From NCBI GenBank assembly GCA_905221605.1, contig CAJNDS010000041.1, positions 72,501 through 134,500 on the forward strand: a stretch of DNA of 62,000 nucleotides. The letters are read 5' to 3'. The position numbers were made by a program, and so were the translations under genes. The notes beneath the pieces were generated by a model, which saw only the letters and a program-made list of their open reading frames with translations, had not been told where the DNA came from and made no database searches. This DNA is from Symbiodinium natans. Lineage: Eukaryota; Sar; Dinophyceae; Suessiales; Symbiodiniaceae. This document shows positions 30,193 to 41,400 of this stretch, piece after piece. Position 1 is the first letter of the stretch; each line of letters begins with the position of its first letter.

Positions 30193-33100
30193 GCTGATGG
30201 TCTGAAGGAGCCCTGGAAAGCTCCGTGGCACCATGGGCCGCATCGAGGGTTGAGGGTTTAGGGTTGAGGGTTTAGGGTTTAGGGTCTAGGGTTGAGGGTT
30301 TAGGGTCTAGGGTCTAGGGTTTACCAGGAAGCACAGTATCCTCATTCACTGTTTAGGGGGTTGGGGTTCACCTGGCTCCAAACCCTTCGACATGACCGCT
30401 CTTTGTGACATTCGGTCGGCAGCCAATTTTAATTCCTTGGGTTCTGGACAATGCGAAGCTCCGCGCGTAGTGAGACGCCGAAGAGCTTCGGCAGCTTAGT
30501 TACCGGGTTGAGGGAAGCAGCCCTCAATGACACCCCAAACCCCAACCCTAAGCCCTTACCCTAAACCCTGGAAACCCTTGCCACAACCCCAAAGACCCCA
30601 AACCCCAAAGACCCCAAAAGCCCTAATAGCACGCCAAGGTACAAGAAGAGGCTTGCCCGCGGCGAGATCCCTCTGCAAGGGATGGAGACGATGGAGCCAG
30701 AGATGAAGAGCTTCCCGCCGGCAGAAGAGGGTTTGTTTTTGTTTACTATCGGGGTCGGAAGAATTGCTGGTAGTATTCCCTTATTAGGTCCCGTTAGAAT
30801 TATACTATAATTCCCCCCCGGAACCCCATTCCAAGTCTCAAGGCCCCTGTAGTATTTGGGGTTCGAACCCCGAAGCTTCCGAGGTTTTGGAGCTTCTACA
30901 GGGTTTATAGGGCTTAGTCCCAAACTCCTCCTACCCCGCAAGCTCTAGTCAACGATGTAAACCCTTGAGCTCCTAATGAAGCACCCTGAACCTCCTTAGA
31001 CCCAAACCTAAACCCTGAGTAAGTCTAGGGAAGACACACGGGAGGGCCCCGGAGAGCCCTCAACCCTAAACCCTAAACCCTAAACCCTAAACCCTAAACC
31101 CTAAACCCTAAACCCTAAACCCTAAACCCTAAACCCTAAACCCTAAACCCTAAACCCTAAACCCTAAACCCTAAACCCTAAACCCTAAACCCTAAACCCT
31201 GAACCGAATTACGATGGGGGGGAGGGGGGGGCCTGGTGCTCTGGTGAGCAACAGAAGGCCTCGACCGGGAGCCCATCCGGGACTTCGGTGAGATGTTCCC
31301 CCCGGCACGTGTTGCAGGTTTCTGGGTTTAGGGTTTAGGGTTTGGGGTTTAGGGTTTAGGGTTTAGGGTTTAGGGGTTAGGGTTTAGGGTTTAGGGTTTA
31401 GGAATTCTGCCAGCTTTGAAGGAGGTTAGTTTGCACACTTGAAGGCTCATTGGTACTTAGAAGTAGGGTTATAAGTCATAGGTACCCTAAGCAAGGTTGT
31501 AACCATAGTTACCCTAAGCTATGTCCCTGTATATGTGTACCCATGAAACTCCAAGTGCGCAATGCGGAGGTTCTATTGTCATGCTTATCTGGGATCACAG
31601 TGCGACTGTTGGCAGTGTCCTGCTGAGATATGGGGGTTTTACGATAATCGGGGTTGCTTATTGGGGTCCTTTGTCTAAGGGATCCTACTATTATGGGGTC
31701 TATGTTAGGGGTCCCCTATCTTCGTAAACTCCCGTATCTGCAGCACGGCGAACCAAGAGCTTGCATTGCACGTTGAATCTCGGGTGAACTTTGGTCCTCC
31801 AAAGCTTCCAAAAGGCTTTGCCTTTGCCACGCCCCAGTGAAAGAGAGCAGAGCTGTAGTTAAACCCTCAAGTTTCTGAGACGAGATGTGGGGGCTTCTGA
31901 AAACCGGGGTGTTCCTATATGAAGTACTATCCTAAACCCTAAACCCTAAACCCGAAACCCTAAACCCTAAACCCTATGGTCTTAAGGGTATGTAAGGTGG
32001 AAGTACCCCCCATGTCTCTTTGGCAGGCTGGAGAACGAGGAGGCCAGGTTCCTAGACGAGAACATGGACGAGGCCCTGGTGTCTTTTGTGGGGGGGGGGG
32101 GGCTGAGGGTGCACATTAGGGGCCTTTGGGGGAGGGTTTCGATTACTCTAGGGGTCGGAAAATATGACTCATCGCCTCATAGTATTCCCTTGGGGCCCTT
32201 TATAATTCAATTCTACTACAAGAACCCCCCCCCCCCCCCAAAACCCTGTTCTATTGATTCAGGTTCTAGAAGCCAGTGGCATAATTCAATTCTACTACAA
32301 GAACCCCCAAAACCCTGGTCGAATTATTCAGGTTCTAGAAGCCAGTGGCTCAGCCCTGCGAGCTTGGCTTCCGCCGAGACCGAGCGATGGGACGTGAGAA
32401 TGCCCTCTCGGCCTTGCGGGGTTTAGGGTTTAGGGTTTAGGGTTTAGGGTTTAGGGCTTAGGGTGAGCTCGCCCCCCTTCGTGGACCTTCAAGAATGGAG
32501 GAAACGTGGCCTGACACCGCAGGAAGACGGCCTCTGCCCCCAAACCTTCATCAAGGTGTGACTTCAGCAACCCTCCTCTTTGAACGCACGGGATTGCGGC
32601 TTGAGTCCCTGAACCCCAGAAGATCCCAAGCCTTTACTGGAATAGAGACCCCTTTGGCCTCGCATGCAAACACGACTCCTCATAGATTCTACGCTTCGAA
32701 CGTGCGGAAACGACCCCAAACTCTACGCAGACTGCTGCAAGGTGGAACCTGCCAATCTAGCGATGGGTTTAGGGTTTAGGGTTTAGGGTTTAGGGTTTAG
32801 GGTTTAGGGGGTTCGAGGTACTCCGAGGGATCTGGGTAAGCAGGTCGTGTCGCAGTCCAACGTGGGTGCGGTGCGGCGTGCGGCTCCCAATTCAGTGGTA
32901 TTTCGGGTTCCGGGGGGTTTGGGTGTAGGGCGTTCTTCTTTGAGGCCCTAAACCCTTTAACCCTAGACCCGAAGGGCGCAGGGTTTGGGGTAAACCCCTG
33001 TCAAATTCCACCTAGTCTAGAGTGTATAGTGTACAGCCGAGGTCACATCCCCTACAATTACCCTTCTTTCTGTAGAGCCCGGTACTCACCACCCCTAATA

Positions 33101-35382
33101 AAGGGAGGTTTTACTTGTTGACTCTCGCAGGCCTTGGGCCCTAGCCTTCCCGTCAAAATAGTGCCTCAAAACCCCAAAACCCCGAAACCCCAAAACCCCA
33201 AACCCCAAAACCCTAAATCCCCAAAACCCTAAACCCTACACCCTAAACCCCAAACCCTAAACCCCAAACCCTAACCCTAAACCCCAAACCCCAAACCCCA
33301 AACCCCAAACGCCACGAAGGTTGTGAATCTTGCGCACCAAGGCCGGCAGCGGATCCGAAACCCGCAGAAGATGAAGGAGCTTGAGCGACGGCCTTAGGGC
33401 TTACAGGGCTGTACTCCGTTTGGTTTAGGGTTTAGGGTTTAGGGTTTAGGGTTTAGGGTTTAGGGTTTAGGGTTTAGGGTTAGGGTTTAGGGTTTAGGGT
33501 TTAGGGTTTAGGGTTTAGGGTTTAGGGTTTAGGGTTTAGGGTTAGGGTTCAGGAGTTAGGGATCATTTATATTTTTGTTGTTGGGCTTCATTTGGTGATT
33601 ATGGGTTTAAAGGGTTTTTTAGTTGATAGGGTTTTGGGCGTCTGCGGGCTTGGAGAGCTGCATCTCTCGGGGTTCGGTCTCGGGGTCCCTTGACGTGCCC
33701 TATTATAAGGCCTTCAGATTCTTTCGATCTCCTTCCGCTCCTTGTGTTCAGGGTTAGGGTTGGGGGGGGGGGGGGAGGTTGGGTTTTGGGTTTTGGGATG
33801 CGTGTTCCGTCCCTGTGGCGGCTGAGCCGAACCCAAGGTGGCCCAACTAAAAGTCAGGACGCTGCTTGGCCCCAATCCCACTACAGTCCACATGGGGTTT
33901 TCTGATGTTCGGGGTCCTTATTATCAGGGAACCTACGGATTTTTAGGGTCACCACTTTCGTAAACCCTAAGCCCTAAACCTAAACCCTACACCCTACACC
34001 CTACACCCTACACCCTACACCCTACACCCTAAACCCTAAACCCTAAACCCTAAACCCTAAACCCTAAACCCTAAATGGAAGTGTTATAGAACCTTCCACA
34101 TCTTGCGAGCGAGGCGTCAGCTGTACCGGGACCTGCCGAAGAAGGAGTGGCCGCAGCTCTACCCCCACTATCGGAAGGCATGGTTGCCTTGATTCTTTCT
34201 GGGCTGCGGGTGCTTCGCAACCTCTTGAGGCATGTTCGGATGTAGGTTATATGGAGGCAGCTGCTACGCAACCTCGAGACTCTTTCGGGAGCTCGGGGGG
34301 GGGGGATGCTGCGTTTGCAGGGCCTAGAGAATGCCGCGCAACCCTGGAGCGCCCACCGCCAAAGTCCAGCTTGGGCAGAAGCACTAAGCCCCCAACCCCT
34401 GAAAACCCTTGAGCCTCAAACCTGAAACCGCAAACCCCTAAACCCCCAAACCCCCCTATAAACCCTAAACTGGCCCTGAACCCTAAACCCTAAACCCTAA
34501 ACCCTAAACCCTAAATCCTAAACTGGCCCTAAACCCCTGCGACTCGACAGGCTTCTGACTGGGATGAGCGGCAGAGAGGAGAAGAGGCAGGCCACGCGGC
34601 TGTTGGTAGTCCAACCTGCAATCATCGTAGTTTCATGACGGTTTAGGGCTTAGGGTCTAGGGTTTCGGGTTTAGGGTTTATGGGCGTTCAGTTATGTATT
34701 GGTATCATCAGTTGTTTTTTTTATTGGAGGTGGCATCTTGAGGTTCTCAAACAATGGCGAGCAAGAATATGAACAGCAGGTAAAACAGTCATCCATGAAC
34801 TGTATGTTTGTTCTCTGGGACGTGCCACGAAGTCGAGTTACCGCACAAGCTGCTCGGAAGCCCTAAGCCCTACGCCCTAAGGCCTAAGCCCTAAGCCCTA
34901 AACCCTAGAAAGCCCTAAAACGCCCCAAAACACCCTAAAAAGCCCTAAACCCTGGACGCAGGAGCCGGCTTCCTTGGAGGAGGTCTACGCGAAGAAGGCC
35001 CCAAGCAACTTCTTCTCGCGGAGGAGCTGGGAGGAGGCAGCCAGGATTTTGGTTTAGGGTTTAGGGTCGGTTTAGGGGTATAAGGGGGTAAGGGGGGGTG
35101 GGAAGAGCTTTAGGGAATAGGGGGGTGTAGGGGGGGGGGGTTTTAGACGGTGGGAGGGGGGGGGGGAGGGTAAGGTTTTGGGGTTTAGGGCTTACCGCAG
35201 GGTTTAGGGAGAAGCCCCTAAACCCCTGAACCCTAAATCTTTCAGAACCCGAAACCCTAAGCACCCGAAGTCATAATCAATCCTGAAACTTTCAAGGGTT
35301 TAGGGTTTGGTGGATTCAGGGTTCAGTGAAGAATATATGTATATATATATATATATATATCTATATATATATATATGTGTGT

Positions 35383-35415
<33 letters not shown>

Positions 35416-38400
35416 CTTTATGGAACCCTCATGCTAGGCCCCAAATCTTGAACGCTACGCTCTAAAACCCTGCATAGTATCATCAGGGCGGCCCGAATCT
35501 TCCCAAATCTCCCTAGCGCCTGAAAACCGTGATCCAGCCTTCACCCGCTCGTCCCCCCGAAAGTCTGAGGGTTAACTTGGAAACCTAACCTAAACCCTAA
35601 ATTCAGGGAAGGAGATCTGCCATCACCCTTGCCGCCCCTCCCCGCCCCTCCCCACTCCCCCGCCCCTCCCGCACCCCCCCGCACCCCCCCCCCCCCTCCG
35701 CCCCCCACCTTCCGCCGCCCCACCCTCCGCCGCCCCCCCCCCCCCCCACCCCCCCCCCACCCCCCCCACCCCCGCCCCGCCCCCCCCCCCCCCCCGCCCC
35801 CCCCCCGCCCCCCCCCCCCCCCCCCCCCCGCCCCCCCCCCGCCCCCCCCCCCGCCCCCCCCACCTTTGCTTGCTTTTTTTTTTTTGTGTGTTTTTTTGGG
35901 TTTTTAGGTTTGTTTTTGCACAAGGTTTCCACAGAAAGAGGTGGCAGGTTCACCTACTGGGCGAAACGTGTCTAGTCCCCATGCGGTTTTTGGGCTAACG
36001 CCTGCACCCTCAGCACCGTGCACCTCATCTTCCACACCCTGAATGAACCCTAAACCCTAAACCCGAAGCCCTAAACCCTAAACCCTAAACCCTAAACCCT
36101 ACACCCTGGGAGCTTAGGCGCTCCCATTTTTCTTAGGATACTGTGGAATGTAGCGCTTACACCCTGCGAGATTGACGGTCTGAATGACGAGACTGCCGCC
36201 CTCGTTTCGGGACTCAGAGGGGCAGATGACTTGCGATGTGGTCAGTTCTCCATATCGTCGTCCCTTTTTGGAGTGCCGTAAATATTTGGCGCCGCCTTAT
36301 AATCTTACAGCAGTAGCCCCAGCCCCAGTAAAAGGGACCAAAATGTGGAGAACTAGCCATGTCGATTTGGGATAATCGGTGGGTTGCTTAGGGGCAACAG
36401 CTGACTCTGGACTTCTGGTCCAACTGATGGGATGCATTCACCGGGTGCTCTTTCTCGAGGGTTCAGATGTCTCCCATTTTTGCGGTTGGAAAGAGTGTCG
36501 TTGACTAGCTGTCGGGCTCGGGACGTTTGGGATTTCCCGTGGTAGGTTGCACACCAGCAAACAAGTCCTTGAAGGAAATACACGCCAAACTATGGTGCCC
36601 CCAAGGGCTCAGAATGGTAAAACACACGCAGACACACAGACACACACTCACACACGACACCTCAACGACCCGCAGCTCTACAAGTCCTACTGGACTCATG
36701 AACCTTCAAGAATCTTGCCCCTTAAACCCTGACTTCTTTGTTCCTGGAACCCTTCACCCCAAACTTAAACCAAACCCCAAACCCCAAACCCCAAACCCCA
36801 AACCCCAAACCCCAAACCCCAAACCCCAAACCCCAAACCCCAAACCCCAAACCCCAAACCCCAAACCCTAAACCCTAAACCCTAAACCCTAAACCCTAAA
36901 CCCTAAACCCCCGCCCCCCTCCCACCCGGGCTCCACCCACACGCCGCTGTAGGCCCAGAGCATGCAGCTCCCTCGGCCCTCGCGCATTCAGTACCAGAGC
37001 CGCGCCTGCACAGCCGCCTCAGCAGCTGCTCTGAGGGTTTAGGGTTCAGGGGTTCAGGGGTTCAGGGTTTAGGGTTTAGGGTTTAGGGTTTAGGGTTTAG
37101 GGCTTCAGGGGCTCAGGGGCTCAGGGGTTCAGGGGCTCAGGGGTTCAGGGGTTCAGGGGTTCAGGGCTTCAGGGCTTCAGGGGTTCAGGGGTTCAGGGGT
37201 TTAGGGTTTAGGGCTTATCACAGCAGCCATGAGCACAGGAAGGGCGCAAGAAGAGCACAACGTAGCACAGACAACAATCCTGGCAATCGGAGGAACAGCA
37301 ACAACCGTGCCAACACCAACAGCAGTAGTAACCATTCGGAAGAGAATGACATAACAACACGAAGCACAACCTTCGAACATGACGAACAACGAATTCAACT
37401 TCCCGACAAGAACTAAGCACAGTATCCGTACCAATATCAAGAATCATAGTGACACTCATCAATCGAACCATACTGTATGTGCGAAGAGCAAAACGAACAG
37501 AACCAATAGCAGACACATTGATACGACTATCCTTATCGGCAGCAACAGAAGAAGCTCTGGAAAGTATGCGCCCTCTGACGATGTGGGGCAATTTGGGGTA
37601 CATGCCCAGTTTGCTCGAGCACATGGAACCGTCTGTGAATTTCCGCATAGTTTTTCAGTCCCGAAACCCTAGTTCCTATATCCTAACCCTTTGTGAATCT
37701 CCATTTCCCTAAACCCGAATCCCTAAACCCTTACCCTTTGCAATTCTCCGAATTGCCCTGAATGCCAAACCCTTTGTGAACCTCCTAGTTTCCCTAAACC
37801 CGCAACCCGAAACCCTAATTTCTTTGTGAACTGGGTCGCCCGCACCCCCCTCCAAGGAGCATCCCAGAGGTCGCCAAAGGCCGGTCCCCGCGAGGGCTTG
37901 CTTGAAGTTTTTGAGGCTTTAGGTTAAAGGGGAAGGCCTTGAGATCACACTGGTTTAGGGTTAAACGGGTTTAGGGAGTTAAGGGCTTTAGGGAGTTTAA
38001 GGTTTAGGAAGTTTAGGGTTTAGGTTTGAGGTTCTAGGGTGCAAGGTTTAGGGTTTCAGGGTGTAGGACACCTGGATCCCTGCTAGACAGTAGCGTGAGG
38101 ATGGTCGGATGGTGCGCCTATGTTGGGGTCGTAGAGTGGATCAGGGCTAGGATCAGGTAACTCCGAAAGCAAGGGAAGTTTAGTTACACCGGCATCCCGC
38201 ATGAGCGAAGACCGACTACCCTAGGGTTCAGGTTTTGAGTTCAACAATAAGCCTGGAGGAAACTTGAGCTTCCACGGAGGTCGGAACGTGGTGATTGCTG
38301 ACCAGTCCGGCTGCGGCCCTATCCTCCGTGCTTTTGTTGAGACTTTAAGGACGGCTTAGGGTTTAGGGTTTAGGGTTTAGGGTTTCTGAGAAGCTTCGAC

Positions 38401-41400
38401 AAGGTTCCATCTGCCAGTCCCAAGCCCAATCTTGCCACAACCATGACCCAAAGCGGTGTTGGGGGCACGGGGATTTCTGATTGAGTGTTCTGACCCCGGT
38501 TTTTGAGGGCTTGTATTTTGGGAATGGCTACGTCTTGAGGGCCTCAACTCCAGCAGAGGTTGCGAAAGTAAGAGGGTTCAAGGCTTTAACAGCGTTGCGT
38601 TTCGCTGACCCGACGCAGAAGCATCCATCACAGAGCCCGAAAAGGGTTTCGACTGTTCCGGGGGCTGCCGAGATCACGGGAGGTTGACTTCAAACTGGTT
38701 TAGGGTTTAGGGTTTAGGGTTTAGGGTTTAGGGTGTTTCAAGAACTCAACCCTCCAAGACTTGCGAGGGTCCGGCAAGACGCTGGCGTACCTGCTGCCGC
38801 TGATCCAGCGCTGGGCTCCTGGTGTGCTTGCGGAGGGTATAGGGTTGCTAGCCCAGTGGTGCCCTCTATCCTTCTTTTGGTTGTGGGTTCCCCTATAAAG
38901 TCACCAACCCCTAGAAGGGTGCCCTTATTCTAATGGGGCTACCAAGTCTTGGAGTTTTGGGTGAAGTTCGAGGTTCGTTTGGGATTCGTTTAGGGTTTAG
39001 GGTTTAGGGTTTAGGGGGGGCCTGAGGTTGAGGACCCCCGTGTCCTGGACGAAACTTGCAGGACTCAGGCTGAGACTCCGTGTTGTGAAAGGGGGGTCGC
39101 CCGAGACAGCCTTCGTCACTCAACTGAAAGCCGCGGCGGAACCCTTTTGGGGGGGCAAGAAGGACTAGCGTAGCTTGGGGCTATATTCAGGACACCCCCC
39201 ACCCATTCAGGGGGTATGTTAGGGTTTCGGCTCTTGTGGGCGCCAGGGCCTTAAAGTTCCCTAAGACCTGAACCCTTTAAACCCTCTATTCCCTATGAAC
39301 CCTATAAAACCCTCTAAACCCTCTAACCCCTCTAAACCCTCTAAACCCTCTAAACCCTCTAAACCCTCTAAACCCTCTAAACCCTCTAAACCCTCTAAAG
39401 CCTCTAAAGCCTCTAAAGCCTCTAAACCCTCTAAACCCTCTAAACCCTCTAAACCCTCCAAACCCTCTAAACCCTCTAAACCCTCTAAACCCTCTAAACC
39501 CTCCAAACCCTCTAAACCCTCTAAACCCAAACCCGGAGGGCTCTGAGCCCCAACAATCCCTTTGCCTAGGCCACGTGCTCCCCGCGGACCCCGCAGATCG
39601 GCGCGTCAAGCTTATCGCAGGGGCCCTTGGTGCGATCGAGTGCCCTTTTGCTGTTTAGGGCCTAGGGTCGTCAAGGTTTTCTGGGTGTTTTTGGGGGGGC
39701 TCTAGGGGTTTTCAGGCTTTGTAGGGTGTTTGCTTGGGGCTTAAAAGGTTGCTCTTTGGGCTAGAGCGGCGATTGCGCTACCCGTACCCTAAACCAGGCA
39801 ACCCCAGAGAACTGACCAGAGTTTGGGGTTTAGGGCGTATTTTAGGGTTTAGGGTTTAAGGTTTAAGGTTGAGGGTTTAGGGGTGCAGCACCCCGGAGAC
39901 CCACGTACAGCCGGGGCAGGAGCTTGCCAGGGAGATGCGAGGGAGTTGCTCCTCGCATCCTCAACAGAGGGAAGTGTAAAGGCACGACGCATGGACCCCT
40001 CCTAGACCGTGGCTTCGGCTTTTAGGACTTAGGAGTTTACATTGTTTCATTCACCCCGCATATGGTGGTTTCCGAAATTAGGGTACTCATCGTAAACATC
40101 GTAAACTCCCATATTAGCAAGGAAAAACTGCGTGGTTTCCATCAGAGCCCCAAAGCACCTGAAAGCTCAAAAAGCCCGAAGCCGCAAGCTCTGACCCAAA
40201 GATCCCTTAGCCCCAATTGTTAAAACCCTATACGCCCTAAAGCCTAAAGCCTTGAACCCTCAATTGAGCACCAAGAGACCTTAAACCCCTAAAAAAGCTC
40301 GCCCTAAACCCCCCAGACAGCCTTGGGGGTTATGAAAGTCAATTTACAAAGGGACCATCAGGGACTACTGACTACTATTAGCAATAATTCTTCTGGCCCC
40401 TCTATTAGACAGCCGAGGTGGTGGCGCCCACCTCGGACCTGGTGCAGCAGATCGCGGAGGTCGCGCGCGTCGCGTCCTTGGAGCTTAGGTTGTAATGTAG
40501 GCGGCCTTATTAGTTAGAAAGGGTTTTGAGGGATTCGGGTTTAGGGTTAGGATTCAGGGGTTAGTGTTTAGGGTTTATGGTTTAGGGTTTGGGGAGTTTT
40601 TTTCTAGTATTAATGTATATGGACCACAAGGGAATACTAATCGTATTTTCCCGACCCCCATAGTACCCTGAGAACCCAAGACTTTTTTGTAGGTTCTTAG
40701 AAAAAAAAACCTTGCAGGATTCTTGGGTAACCTACAAAAAAGTAGGTCTTGGGTTCTTAAGGTAGGGCTTAAGGGGGTTTAGGGTTTAAGGGGTTTGGGG
40801 GTGTAGGGCTTCGGGCTTTACAGAGCTTCATAGGTTTTTTTTTGGGGTTGAGGGCTTTAGGGTCTTTAGTTTTGTAGCCATCCTAGGGAGCCCCGAAGCA
40901 AGGAAACTAACGTAACCCCAGTGATGTCGAAATTCCAGGTATACTCCCTGATTTGGGGGGCACTGGACTTCTGGGCTGCACTCTTGAAGAGCCAACCTCA
41001 GAAGGTTGTTGGGGCTCAGTCGATTTCCGCAGCCTCCTCGGCAGTGAGGTGGCCTCCGCACGTAGTGGACGCCCCTTCTATGTGCCGGGTGGCCCGGATG
41101 GGTTGACACGGAGTTTGAAGGGTTTAGGGTTGAGGGCTTAGGGTTTAGGGTGGGTGTAGCGCATGATCTTCTCAAGAACGCCCTGGACAGGTAGGTCTTG
41201 CGTGGTTTTCGTGTACCAACCAGGATCATGGGGGCGTTCGGAACAATCGTTGCGCATGTCTGCCGCACGCCTTAACCCTTGGCACCCGACTTCCTGAACC
41301 CTAAGCCCCATACCCTGATGCCCTAAGCCCTTAGCACCAACAATCCCTGAACTTGTAAAACCCTAAACCCTAAACCCTAGACCCTAAACCCTAAACCCTA

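Noticed and set aside
30854-30868. tRNA T-arm (GGGGTTCGAACCCC)
   Set aside because: No acceptor, D or anticodon arm can be drawn around it; it is a simple palindrome.
35603-35953. Polyproline or polyglycine protein
   Set aside because: Translation of a nearly pure C tract within a helicase intron.
37208-37648. 146-codon minus-strand open frame as a gene
   Set aside because: No recognisable domain; it overlaps plus-strand frames of similar length and lies within an assigned helicase intron, so only the compositional island is reported.
39261-39546. Lys-Pro-Ser, Phe-Arg-Gly and Leu-Glu-Gly repeat proteins
   Set aside because: All are frame translations of the CCCTCTAAA minisatellite.
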